A stretch of DNA of 64,000 nucleotides, from the NCBI GenBank assembly GCA_050251195.1, contig JBFWNG010000002.1, positions 310,001 through 374,000 on the forward strand, read 5' to 3'. Source of the DNA: JBFWNG01 sp050251195 (GTDB taxonomy: Bacteria; Bdellovibrionota_B; Oligoflexia; Oligoflexales; Oligoflexaceae). Below the pieces are notes generated by a model that worked only from the letters and a program-made list of their open reading frames with translations, ran no database searches and was not told the origin of the DNA. Made by a program: the position numbers and the translations under genes. Below, in pieces: positions 41,628 through 50,275 of the stretch (the first letter of the stretch is position 1; every line of letters begins with the position of its first letter).

Positions 41628-42389
41628 TCAGTCAAACCTATATTTCCAACTGACAAAATTGGGTCCCACCGAAACGGTGTGACCCGATTCTTCTTCAAGC
41701 GACGCATCAACGGCGATCGCCGATCCCGCTCCGATCAGGCCGCCGGCAACAACATCCGTGAAGTAGTGCTTGTCACCGGCCATGCGCGCCCAGGCCGTCA
41801 TTGTTGCGAGCCCGTAACCGCCGGCCTTTAGCCACAAGGGAGATGTCGGGAACAGTTGGGAAAAGAGCGTTGCCCCTGCAAAGGCCGCCGCCGAATGCCC
41901 GGAGGGGAAGGACAGCGCGTTATCGTCGGGTTCTTTATCAGGTGGTAAGAGGGACGCCTCCGGACGCGGGCGACGAACAGCATACTTTAAGCCGGTGACC
42001 AAAAAATTGCTGAGCAGGACCGTGTGTACGGTTGTTAGTATGGTGCCCGCTCTCTTTTGGCCGTCGTCAAAGAAGGAAGCTGCGGCGGGCAACGCCGTGG
42101 CAAGAATCACGGATACGTTGGAAAAATCGCGATATTGCGTCTCCTTCGCCGATGCAACCTCGTTTGGTTCGCCGTGGACGGTTCGCATGACGTTGTTATC
42201 TAATTTTTGCGTTGGAAATTCGTCTTTGTCATATCGAGCATCGGTGGGGCTGGTCGCCTCAACTGCGATTGAGCCTACGGTCATCGCGACGTCGAAAGCG
42301 ATTTCGGTTTTCCAATCGACTTCTCGGGCTTGGGCATAGGAGCAGAGAAACACGAAGGAAAAAATGAGGAATGTACGGGATGATTTCAC
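41628..42389 (-). CDS. PAP2-family phosphatase
   Basis: The 253-residue product has a signal peptide (about 1-21) and the three phosphatase motifs of the PAP2 superfamily: KYAVRRPRP (motif 1), FPSGHSAAAF (motif 2, catalytic His) and WARMAGDKHYFTDV (motif 3). It may remove phosphate from lipids such as undecaprenyl pyrophosphate or phosphatidate, or it may be a soluble periplasmic acid phosphatase. The substrate cannot be told. Its start overlaps the deoC stop (ATGA). Confidence 0.85.
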   Translation of the reverse strand: MKSSRTFLIFSFVFLCSYAQAREVDWKTEIAFDVAMTVGSIAVEATSPTDARYDKDEFPTQKLDNNVMRTVHGEPNEVASAKETQYRDFSNVSVILATALPAAASFFDDGQKRAGTILTTVHTVLLSNFLVTGLKYAVRRPRPEASLLPPDKEPDDNALSFPSGHSAAAFAGATLFSQLFPTSPLWLKAGGYGLATMTAWARMAGDKHYFTDVVAGGLIGAGSAIAVDASLEEESGHTVSVGPNFVSWKYRFD

Positions 42390-43141
42390 GCCAGTCCTTC
42401 TAAAGACAGCAGTGCGCTGCTGCCAATTCTAAATTTCATGGGATCGATGGCATGAGTGGTTGCGTCCCATGGAGATCCCGCGGCCTTCCAATAGCGAAGG
42501 GCTGCCTCCGCCGTACTGACGCCGCCAGATACTTTAATCCCGATTTCGTCGCCGCAAACTTTCTTCATTCGTGCAACAGAGTCTTCGTCGGCTCCGTGCG
42601 GTGTGAAACCTGTGGAGGTTTTGTAAAAACGGGGGACTCTTAATCCCGATGGAGTCGAAACCAAAGCGTTTTTGGCTCGCGCATAGGCGTGCTCCTGTTC
42701 GGCAGCGGAGAGTTCTCCTGATTCGAAGATCAACTTTAGGACCGCGGATCCCGTTTTGGTCGCGACAGCGTGGATATCGTGTTCGAAAGCGTCCCAACGT
42801 TTCTGGCGAATGTCGTTGACGCGCACCACCATGTCGATTTCGTCGGCACCCAAAGCGAGTGCTTCTTCTAGTTCCTCCAATTTCTGATTGGTTGGAACCG
42901 CGTCACCATCGGGAAATCCGATGACAGTGGCTATTTTTACGTTTGTATTGTTTCTCTCTCTCAGCATTTCTTTGGCAAACGTAATCCAGTCGGGGCGCAC
43001 GCAGACAGCGTAGGCGGACCACTTTGACGCTTCGTCGACGAGCTGCCGGACCTTTGATTCCTGTTCCGATCTGCTAACGCCCTCTTTGCTTGTTTTGAGA
43101 AAGGTATGATCGATGACGCTATGGAACTTTGGCTGGCGCAT
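42386..43141 (-). CDS. deoC: Deoxyribose-phosphate aldolase
   Basis: DeoC splits deoxyribose 5-phosphate to glyceraldehyde 3-phosphate and acetaldehyde in nucleoside salvage. I take ATG 43141, with AAAAGG at the right distance; ATG 43150 has no room for a site. The 251 residues include SVIDHTFLK, the Schiff-base Lys in FYKTSTGF and the second active-site Lys in IGIKVSGGV. It overlaps tatD upstream and the PAP2 gene downstream, a tight three-gene run. Confidence 0.93.
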   Translation of the reverse strand: MRQPKFHSVIDHTFLKTSKEGVSRSEQESKVRQLVDEASKWSAYAVCVRPDWITFAKEMLRERNNTNVKIATVIGFPDGDAVPTNQKLEELEEALALGADEIDMVVRVNDIRQKRWDAFEHDIHAVATKTGSAVLKLIFESGELSAAEQEHAYARAKNALVSTPSGLRVPRFYKTSTGFTPHGADEDSVARMKKVCGDEIGIKVSGGVSTAEAALRYWKAAGSPWDATTHAIDPMKFRIGSSALLSLEGLA

Positions 43142-43940
43142 AGACTGCATCCTTTTCGAAGAGCTGAAGATAGTTGTTCCAGACGTGGTTCTTGGCTTCG
43201 TTCTTGTCGATTTTTCGAAGTTCGGCGAGATAAGCTACTGTGTCGATAACGTTCGACGGAACATTCCGGCCGCCAGGCTGTGGCGGCAGGAAAGGGGCAT
43301 CCGTTTCCGTCAGGATGGAGGCCATCGGTAAGTTTTTCAGCATCTTGGTAAACGCCTCATTGCGTCTGGCGTTTGCAGGGATTGAAAAATGCCAACCGTG
43401 TTTCTCGGCCGCCTGCAGTGCCAAGTTTACTTTTCCTCCGAAGCAATGGAAGTCAACCTTCTTCACTTGCGCATGTTCGAGAAGTTCGATGGCGCGTTTC
43501 TCGAGTTTGCGAGTGTGAATGATCAACGGTAGGTTGTTCGTCTTTGCGATTTCGATGAGTTGTTCGAAGACCTTTTCTTGCGTCGCGAAAGTTTCGCTTT
43601 GCACCCAGTAACCGTCCAAACCGCATTCGCCCACCGCGATGATGGAACGATCCTCCGCGCATTTCTTTATGAACGCGATTTCATCGGCGACCTTGAAGTT
43701 CTCAATCGGAAATGGAAGCTGTGGATTAAGCTCATTTATTGCATCAATAGGGTAGATCCCCAAAGCGGGCTTTACGACGGGGTACTTCTGAGCCATTGCA
43801 AGGACTTGCCGGTTGGATGTTGGGTTGAGTCCGTTAACGACTAGGGCTCCGAAGCCCGCAGCGACACATTCAGAGATGATTTCCGGCAGGTCGCTCGAAA
43901 ATTTTTCGTGTGTAAGATGAACGTGGACGTCGGCGTACAT
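43119..43940 (-). CDS. tatD: TatD-family metal-dependent hydrolase
   Basis: TatD enzymes are metal-dependent DNases or deacylases with a TIM-barrel fold. The 273 residues (ATG 43940; the upstream TTG at 43952 is less likely) carry the metal ligands DVHVHL at the start, GECGLD, LIIHTR, DFHCFGG and ETDAPFLPP near the end. This is the full set. It is the first gene of the tatD-deoC-PAP2 run. Confidence 0.9.
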   Translation of the reverse strand: MYADVHVHLTHEKFSSDLPEIISECVAAGFGALVVNGLNPTSNRQVLAMAQKYPVVKPALGIYPIDAINELNPQLPFPIENFKVADEIAFIKKCAEDRSIIAVGECGLDGYWVQSETFATQEKVFEQLIEIAKTNNLPLIIHTRKLEKRAIELLEHAQVKKVDFHCFGGKVNLALQAAEKHGWHFSIPANARRNEAFTKMLKNLPMASILTETDAPFLPPQPGGRNVPSNVIDTVAYLAELRKIDKNEAKNHVWNNYLQLFEKDAVYAPAKVP

Positions 43941-43968
43941 GGCTCCAAACAACGCAGTGGTCGAGGCA

Positions 43969-45000
43969 TTATAGGTGCGAAACGAGGTCCTGACTACGGA
44001 AAATTGCGGGATCTAAGGGGACGAGCTCAACGGAGGCCTGGGCGCTTTTCACGTAGATGCTCTCAATCATTTTTTCGAGAAGATAGCTATACTGCTGCGC
44101 GGATTCCTGATGGATCCCAATGTGAAAGATGAGGGGCTTCTTGAGCGCGTTTGCAGATCTTTGGGCTATGAAGTCGTCGAAAAGGCGATCGGTGTCCTCT
44201 ATGGTCTGGTAGTCTACGACCCCGGCAGAGTTGCCGATGCCAAGAACGTTGCCGCTTGCCGTCGGGATGCTGTGGGGTAGCGAAAGCGGCGATACCTGAG
44301 ACGAGTCGCGCACGAGCCAGCCATAGAGGGGGAATGGGCTGAGCCTCTTATAGACCACCGAAGGTGGTACCTGTGAATAGTCGTCCAAACCGTGTTTTGC
44401 CAGAACGTTATAGATCTCAGGCGTCGTCATCCAGCCGGCCGCGAAAAAGCCGTCGGTTTTAGGGAAGCCTTGTTTCTTGAAGACATCGAGACTATAGGTG
44501 ACGAGTTTCTCAATATCGCTTTCGGAATAAGTATTGAGAGGCATATCGCCGCCGCAGTCTCTTGCGCACATTGTGGGGTTGGCACTTTCCCCCCAAAACG
44601 TGAGGTGGGGTTTGAATTCAACCCCTGCCTTTGCCGTGAGGGATTTCCAAGGCTGAAGATAGAGACCCACGCTATCGTTCTCTGCAATTGCCGATTTTAT
44701 GAGATTGGTGATTTCCAGTTCGTCGGCTCCCTCGCGCGTAAAATACGCGGGGCTTATGAAGTGTTTGAATGAAAGCTGAGGGAATTTGTTCTTGAGATTT
44801 CGAATGGCTTCGATGTTGAAGTCCTTGATCGCTATGCCTTCCCACAGAACACTGACTTGGATGAATATGGTCTTTGACATATCGTACGGTGCGGGTGCCG
44901 ACGGAGGCGCATCGCTTAATGAGGTTTCCCGTCTACCGTTCATGCAGGTGGTGAGAACGAACGAGATAATGAACAAGATGACCGGATGAAATCCCTTCAT
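43969..45000 (-). CDS. Polysaccharide-deacetylase-like lipoprotein
   Basis: The 343-residue product has a lipoprotein-like signal with Cys19 (LTTC). The rest looks like a beta/alpha barrel of the deacetylase/glycoside hydrolase type: FIQVSVLWEG, KHFISPAYFT, LYLQPWKSL, KTDGFFAAGWMTTPEI and PLIFHIGIHQE. The metal site of NodB deacetylases is not fully visible, so activity is uncertain. The start overlaps the stop of the upstream metalloprotease (ATGA), so the two are coupled. Confidence 0.55.
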   Translation of the reverse strand: MKGFHPVILFIISFVLTTCMNGRRETSLSDAPPSAPAPYDMSKTIFIQVSVLWEGIAIKDFNIEAIRNLKNKFPQLSFKHFISPAYFTREGADELEITNLIKSAIAENDSVGLYLQPWKSLTAKAGVEFKPHLTFWGESANPTMCARDCGGDMPLNTYSESDIEKLVTYSLDVFKKQGFPKTDGFFAAGWMTTPEIYNVLAKHGLDDYSQVPPSVVYKRLSPFPLYGWLVRDSSQVSPLSLPHSIPTASGNVLGIGNSAGVVDYQTIEDTDRLFDDFIAQRSANALKKPLIFHIGIHQESAQQYSYLLEKMIESIYVKSAQASVELVPLDPAIFRSQDLVSHL

Positions 45001-46727
45001 CGTTTTCTTGTTCGTTTCGCTCTCGCGGGGACGAGGGCTGGGCGTTTCGCTCTAAAGGCTACAAACATCGGCGGAACAAGCATGAAGAGGAAAATGGCGA
45101 ACGAACCCAGTGGCGTCGGAACGCTGTCTTGGACGGCGCAGAATTTCTTTTTACTTGAAGCTGATTTCGCAGCGGTCGTCGTCGTCGTAGTTGCCGCAGT
45201 CGTGGAATCAATAATAGGTAGTTCGTCTCCGCAAGAAACGTCGCTAAGATAAGAAGTCAGACCGCGCAGTTTCGCCCGTGCCAATATCTTGTCGCAGTTT
45301 GCGCTGTCGTACTTGTCTTCGTCGACAGTAAGCAATGCAAGAACGAGGTGCCGATATCCACTGTCTGTTACGAGTAGGTCGATGGCTTTCAGAACATATT
45401 TTGCCATTTCGTTGCCAATTTCGTCTTCGTTTTTCATATCCCAAAGCATTGCGGAGATGAACTGGCTGCGCAAATGCGCGTCGACAGGAAGGTCGTCGTC
45501 GCCGTATCGGTAGGAGTTGTCGCCTGTTCTCAAGCACTGAGCCGGCATCGAACAAATATGACTGCTCTCGGGACAGATGCTCTCTCCCAAACAAGCGTTG
45601 CCGGTTCGAGCGAAGGTGAAGAAGTCTGCCAAGCCTTCATGCAAAACGAGCGCTTCGCTGTCCTTTTCGACGGTACGAACGGTTTGGTATACAATGTGGT
45701 GTCCAAATTCGTGACCAACAACGTCGGCATCGGTCGCGAGGTTTTGAAGGATGATGCCGTCCCAGTCCCCGATAGAGATAGTCGGAGCTTTTGAGGTCTT
45801 TGGCGTGTAGAACGCATTATTTACCTGATCGGCGTGTACAAGTATCTGGATCGCATCGGATCCGAAATTGATGTATCCGATCGATTCGAACCATTCCACA
45901 GTCCTCGTTGCATTCGTAAATGCCGAGGTTTGCTCGAACTCTGAAGTGTCTACGTCAAAATCGAAAACGTTATTCGTGCCTACAGCGTCGGCGTGAGGCG
46001 AAGATACGACAACTTCAAAATGGCTGCTCGCAAGTTTGTTAGCCGTCGTAAGATCGGTCAATGGGAAGGATTTTTTGCCGTTGTCGTAGATGTTGTTTGG
46101 AAAAATTTTAGCTGTTCCGTTGATGTCGAAGGATTGGTCAATTGTGCTGTAGATGCGTTCGTTGTCCGCAAGAGATACGGACAATCGTCCCAGGCCGGTC
46201 CAAGACACTCTAAGAACGTTTCGTACTTTCATGTCGTCGGTAAGGATGAGGCACTCTTCTGAACTTTCGATTTGGACGTTCTTCTCGTTATTTTGGTTCT
46301 GGATGAGATCGGAAATTTGATCATTGCTGAGATATGCAATCTCAACTTCGTGACCGCCGATGTCGGGAATTTTGCCGACGAGGTAAATTTTCTTACTCGA
46401 AGTTTGATAGCCCTTCAAAGCGAAGTCGCAGAATGGAATAGAATCCAGTTCGATGTCGTAAGTTTTAATCTCTGACCCGGTTAATCCCAGGCCATTGCCA
46501 TGTTCGGAAAACGTGAGTCGAGAATCAGCGTGGAGGCTCTCTGCCGTTTTGTAAATTGCCTCATCAACGGAAATTCCGGCGAGCGGTCGGGACATGAGGG
46601 GATGGCTTATGACTTCGCTCGGGATTCGAACGATCTTTGTAGCAGAGTCGTCAGAACAATGGGTTATCGCCACACACGATGCTACAAACAAGACAAGTCG
46701 TTCGAGGTTTTTGGCAAAAATTTTCAC
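44997..46727 (-). CDS. HExxH zinc metalloprotease lipoprotein with C-terminal sorting-like tail
   Basis: GTG 46727 with GGGAGC upstream gives 576 residues. The signal ends in a lipobox (ITHC, Cys24). The catalytic part holds VVGHEFGHH (zinc His339 and His343, Glu340) and LHEGLADFF with Glu364 as third ligand, as in thermolysin-like M4/M36 enzymes. The region before it (about 30-300) looks like a propeptide. The tail after residue 490 has a Thr-rich linker (TTAATTTTTT), Cys, PTPLGSFAIFLFMLVPP (a membrane helix) and a basic end (RAKRTRKR). That tripartite form is typical of sorting tags such as MYXO-CTERM or PEP-CTERM, though the exact type is not clear. Confidence 0.75.
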   Translation of the reverse strand: MKIFAKNLERLVLFVASCVAITHCSDDSATKIVRIPSEVISHPLMSRPLAGISVDEAIYKTAESLHADSRLTFSEHGNGLGLTGSEIKTYDIELDSIPFCDFALKGYQTSSKKIYLVGKIPDIGGHEVEIAYLSNDQISDLIQNQNNEKNVQIESSEECLILTDDMKVRNVLRVSWTGLGRLSVSLADNERIYSTIDQSFDINGTAKIFPNNIYDNGKKSFPLTDLTTANKLASSHFEVVVSSPHADAVGTNNVFDFDVDTSEFEQTSAFTNATRTVEWFESIGYINFGSDAIQILVHADQVNNAFYTPKTSKAPTISIGDWDGIILQNLATDADVVGHEFGHHIVYQTVRTVEKDSEALVLHEGLADFFTFARTGNACLGESICPESSHICSMPAQCLRTGDNSYRYGDDDLPVDAHLRSQFISAMLWDMKNEDEIGNEMAKYVLKAIDLLVTDSGYRHLVLALLTVDEDKYDSANCDKILARAKLRGLTSYLSDVSCGDELPIIDSTTAATTTTTTAAKSASSKKKFCAVQDSVPTPLGSFAIFLFMLVPPMFVAFRAKRPALVPARAKRTRKR

Positions 46728-46790
46728 CGGATGCTCCCACAGCTAAATAGCCCATATAGAACTCATCGGTAAAGTGGTTGACATCTTTAG

Positions 46791-46852
46791 AATATTGGGC
46801 AAATGTTGCAAAATATTGGGTAGTTAGCCCATAAATCCGGCAAGAATTGCCG
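46791..46852 (+). promoter_or_regulatory. Operator-like repeats before the MBL hydrolase gene
   Basis: AATATTGGG occurs at 46791-46799 and 46812-46820, exactly 21 bases apart (two helix turns). A 15-base palindrome CGGCAA-GAA-TTGCCG follows at 46838-46852. TTGACA at 46778 could be a -35. The arrangement suggests regulated transcription in this divergent gap. Confidence 0.35.
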
Positions 46853-46912
46853 ACCGCCCCTAATGGGCCCGAATTGGGTTCGCAAGCGACCTCGGTAAAA
46901 GAGGAGGAAATT

Positions 46913-47788
46913 ATGACCAAAGTATTGGTTTCGTCATTGCTAGGAAACCACCAGCGTCTTGACGGGGGCGCCATGTTCGGCAATGCCCCAAAGCCGGTTT
47001 GGGAGAAGTGGTGTGAACCGGACGAACTCAATCGAATAGAGCTTGCATGCAGATGTCTGCTCATTGAATGGGGCAAAGAAAAAATACTTTGTGAAACGGG
47101 AATCGGTTCCTTTTTTGAGCCAAAACTCGCTGATCGCTACGGCGTCGTGGAGAAACATCACCGCCTCATAGACAGTCTAGGCAGTCTTGGCCTTAAACAT
47201 ACGGACATCACGGCCGTCATATTGTCCCATCTGCACTTTGATCATGCCGGGGGGCTACTGACTCCCTATGATCAGCGGAGCAACGGGAAACATGATCTTC
47301 TGTTTACGAATGCAAAGTATGTTGTAGGGGCTGAGGCTTGGGAACGGGCAAAGCATCCACACCCGCGCGACAAGGCATCGTTTATTCCGGAGCTTGCTGA
47401 CCTCCTCGAGAAGTCAGGGCGTCTTGTCGTCGTGGGCGACAAAGTTCCAGAATTTTTGGCACCCATCATTCAGTTTCACTATACCCACGGGCATACACCC
47501 GGCCACATGCATACGATTGTTAAGGGAGCGCAAGATAGAATTGTTTTTGCAGGAGACCTAGTCCCTGGGACAGCATGGATTCATTTACCGATAACAATGG
47601 GCTACGATCGTTATCCCGAGAAAATTATCGACGAGAAAAAGTATTTCTACGAAAAAATTATCGATCCTCGCACGTTTTTGTTCTTCACGCATGATTCTAA
47701 GATCGCAATGTCGAGGGTGGGGCAGGACGACAAAGGACGGTTTATGCCTCGAGAAGAGAAAAAGGAATTTCAGCGGCTGGAAATATGA
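46913..47788 (+). CDS. Metallo-beta-lactamase-fold hydrolase
   Basis: GAGGAGG at 46901-46907 places the start at ATG 46913, giving 291 residues. The MBL metal site is complete: HLHFDHAGG (HxHxDH), HGHTPGH, FAGD and FTHDSK. The order resembles lactonase-like MBL proteins such as AHL lactonases and their relatives. No signal peptide, so it is cytoplasmic. The substrate is open. Confidence 0.85.
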   Translation: MTKVLVSSLLGNHQRLDGGAMFGNAPKPVWEKWCEPDELNRIELACRCLLIEWGKEKILCETGIGSFFEPKLADRYGVVEKHHRLIDSLGSLGLKHTDITAVILSHLHFDHAGGLLTPYDQRSNGKHDLLFTNAKYVVGAEAWERAKHPHPRDKASFIPELADLLEKSGRLVVVGDKVPEFLAPIIQFHYTHGHTPGHMHTIVKGAQDRIVFAGDLVPGTAWIHLPITMGYDRYPEKIIDEKKYFYEKIIDPRTFLFFTHDSKIAMSRVGQDDKGRFMPREEKKEFQRLEI

Positions 47789-47927
47789 AAGCTTATGAAA
47801 TTGCGACACTATATCGGCAAACTTTGAAATTACTTATGTGGGCTGTTTCTCTTATAAGCACGTGCTGGGCGCTGGAGTTTTGAGACTTTTTTTGGAATAA
47901 TAATATGAGTCGTGGCAGGGAGGCGTT

Positions 47928-48158
47928 ATGGAAATAGGTAACTTCGTACGTGGCCAAAGAAAGAGGCTCGGGCTTACCCAGAAACAGTTGGCGGATCTCG
48001 CCGGTGTTGGTTTGAACTTTGTCTATCAACTCGAAAATAACAAACAAACGGTTCAGCTTGATACAACGAATCTTGTGCTCAAGGCCCTTGGTTACAAGGT
48101 CGGCGTCATGCGGCATTTCGACCCTTGGAGTGACGACAAAGCTACCGTTTCACAGTAG
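47928..48158 (+). CDS. Orphan HipB-like XRE regulator
   Basis: The ATG follows GGGAGG. The 76-residue product is a short HTH_3 protein (QRKRLGLTQKQLADLAGVG, then FVYQLENNK) with the ending VLKALGYKVGV, the pattern of the HipB/y4mF antitoxin family. HipB normally pairs with a HipA kinase gene downstream, but the next gene is a convergent transglycosylase. It is therefore alone here. Confidence 0.82.
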   Translation: MEIGNFVRGQRKRLGLTQKQLADLAGVGLNFVYQLENNKQTVQLDTTNLVLKALGYKVGVMRHFDPWSDDKATVSQ

Positions 48159-50151
48159 TGCGCTCATTTAGGTCGTAGGATGCGAGATAGTTCTGACAAT
48201 TTGCGTCAGATTCTCCTGAATTCGAGAATTTCAAGTCGGTGTTTTTCGCAATTTCATAGTCTTCAATTGTAATTTCATTGCGTGCCAGAGCTCTGTCCAT
48301 AATTCCCAACATCAAATTACGATAATTCGCGGAAACAAATTTTCTGCAATAGTTCCGATATCTCCCGATAGGATTCGGAAGTATAGAAGCAAGATACGTC
48401 GATTCGATGAGGCTAAGATCGCTAGGCTCTTTTCCAAAGAAGTGGTTTGAGGCCTGTTTGATGCCGATAATTCCGGGGCCGAATTCAATAATGTTGAGGT
48501 AGAGCTCCATGATCTTTGATTTCGGTAATACTTGCTCCAAATGCCACGCAAGGAAAACCTCTTGGACCTTTCGCGCAAGATTGCGCTCATGATTAAGAAA
48601 TAGATTCTTTGCTGTTTGCATCGTAATCGTTGAGCCTCCGATCAGAACTTCGCTCTCTTGAAGGTTTCTCTTAAGGGCTTGTTCTATAGCGGAGAAGTCA
48701 ATTCCATTGTGAGACCAAAAACTACCGTCTTCCGCGGCTGTGAACGCAATCGGCACATAGCGGGAGACGTTTTCCAGGTGGGTATAGGTGCTAACGTTGA
48801 CAGTAAGCGGATCCTGGCTCAGAGTGCCGTCCGAGTTGTACGTAACCGGGTAGTTCGACAGGAGCCTGCCTCTAGAGAATTCAAAATCCGAACTCTTTAC
48901 CTTGCAGTTGATCGTCGGCTTCAAGAACTCCATTGAAAATTGATTCCAAAACGCAGGAGAGAAGTCTGTTTTCATCTCAAAGGACATATTACCTTCAAGA
49001 CGGAACGAGCTAAGTCTTTCTGAGAAAGCGGGTGGAAGTGCGTCAATGACATCCTGACAAGGGGTGCTGGGCATGTTGACGTACAGAACCTGTTGGGATG
49101 GATCGCCTGTCTGACCGCTGCTTGCTGTGAGACTAAAGTCGACTTCAACGTCTTTTCCGCCTCGTCGTTTTAGGGCTACTTTGCCGCTGTCAATCTGAGT
49201 GACCCGGGTTTTGGAGTTCCAAGTTCCGTTGACTCTAGCCAAGAACGGTATCGGCCTGACGGGCTTCTTGCTGAGCAAAGGATGAGCAATCGAAAGATTG
49301 GAAGATCCAGCGTGGAATTGGAAAGAAACCTCAGGTTTGGTGGGTTCTCTTCTCAATGTGAGGGCTGCCGCAAAATTTAGGTCTTGGGCATTGTCAATAT
49401 ACTGTTGCGGAATAGGCAGACCGCTTTCTCCGCCCGCGCTTTTGAAGAAGATATTGGCGAATGTGAGGTCTTTTTTGAGTCGAATTTTGAGTTGTTGTGC
49501 TTTCGAAGAGTCTCCGTCGATGGCTACGAATTTCCCGGAGTTTACGATCTGCATCTTCTGGCTAAAGGACCGCAAAATATTGGTGGTTCCCATATCGAGA
49601 GAATGTATCTTGAATTCAAGAGTGTGACTTGCAATATCGAGCGAGAGCGATCCGTCGGCTTTAATGGCGTTTGATTTGTATTCCCCAGTGACGTCGAAGT
49701 TTTCGATGTTGACCCTTGCCGGGATGTATTTGAGCAGCGCATGATCTCGCGCCCCAGATCCAGAGGATTTTTGTTTGATGAGCGATTCCAACATCTCGAA
49801 TCCGTCTTGTCCCAAGCGCGTCTTCAACTGTCGAACGGAAATCTCTGCAATAGGCTGCTTGTGAAGAATAAACCAGGGGTCCAACGTTATGGTTGCACGA
49901 TCGGCAAAAAAGAGGTCGCCCACCTTGACGCCGTCCGCATGGACGGCCAAAAGGCCGGGTGTGATGGACTCAATAGAAACCGTTAAACCATATTTCTTTT
50001 GGAGCATCGCATTAGCGGAAGCTAATTTGTTTGTTATAGCGCGATAGGCAAAGAAATAAGAACACAGCAACGCGATGAGGAGTACCTGGAGTACCCCTAG
50101 AGCAATGCAAAGCGTTTTCTTGCGGGATAATGCGAGTGTCGGATATTGCAT
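48142..50151 (-). CDS. Peptidoglycan glycosyltransferase (GT51) with AsmA-like N-terminal region
   Basis: The 669-residue product has one N-terminal membrane helix (about 15-35). Next comes a 400-residue periplasmic beta-rich region that looks like AsmA/TamB-type domains (VKVGDLFFADRATITLDPW). The GT51 domain is at about 465-615. The catalytic Glu474 is in FTAAEDGSFWSHNG, and GGSTITMQTAKNLFL and the ELYLNIIEFGPG motif follow. No transpeptidase domain is present, so it polymerises glycan like MtgA. The AsmA-like part is not found in MtgA of E. coli. The convergent HipB-like gene overlaps its 3' end. Confidence 0.8.
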   Translation of the reverse strand: MQYPTLALSRKKTLCIALGVLQVLLIALLCSYFFAYRAITNKLASANAMLQKKYGLTVSIESITPGLLAVHADGVKVGDLFFADRATITLDPWFILHKQPIAEISVRQLKTRLGQDGFEMLESLIKQKSSGSGARDHALLKYIPARVNIENFDVTGEYKSNAIKADGSLSLDIASHTLEFKIHSLDMGTTNILRSFSQKMQIVNSGKFVAIDGDSSKAQQLKIRLKKDLTFANIFFKSAGGESGLPIPQQYIDNAQDLNFAAALTLRREPTKPEVSFQFHAGSSNLSIAHPLLSKKPVRPIPFLARVNGTWNSKTRVTQIDSGKVALKRRGGKDVEVDFSLTASSGQTGDPSQQVLYVNMPSTPCQDVIDALPPAFSERLSSFRLEGNMSFEMKTDFSPAFWNQFSMEFLKPTINCKVKSSDFEFSRGRLLSNYPVTYNSDGTLSQDPLTVNVSTYTHLENVSRYVPIAFTAAEDGSFWSHNGIDFSAIEQALKRNLQESEVLIGGSTITMQTAKNLFLNHERNLARKVQEVFLAWHLEQVLPKSKIMELYLNIIEFGPGIIGIKQASNHFFGKEPSDLSLIESTYLASILPNPIGRYRNYCRKFVSANYRNLMLGIMDRALARNEITIEDYEIAKNTDLKFSNSGESDANCQNYLASYDLNERTTVKR

Positions 50152-50249
50152 GTAGCCTCTAATATATTAATAATTTTATCAGCTAAGAACGGGCGCATCA
50201 TCAGGCGGGGAGAATCAGCATGGGAAAAATTTACTTAGCACTTAACTTA

Positions 50250-50275
50250 GACCCTGGCGTTTTGGCGCCAAGGTC
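50250..50275 (-). terminator. Hairpin at the leuS stop codon
   Basis: GACCCTGGCG and CGCCAAGGTC pair (one G-U), with a 6-base loop, right after the leuS stop on the minus strand. There is no T run directly after it; the nearest (AAATTTTTCCC on the minus strand) is about 20 bases on. It may be a weak terminator or 3'-end stabiliser. Confidence 0.4.
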
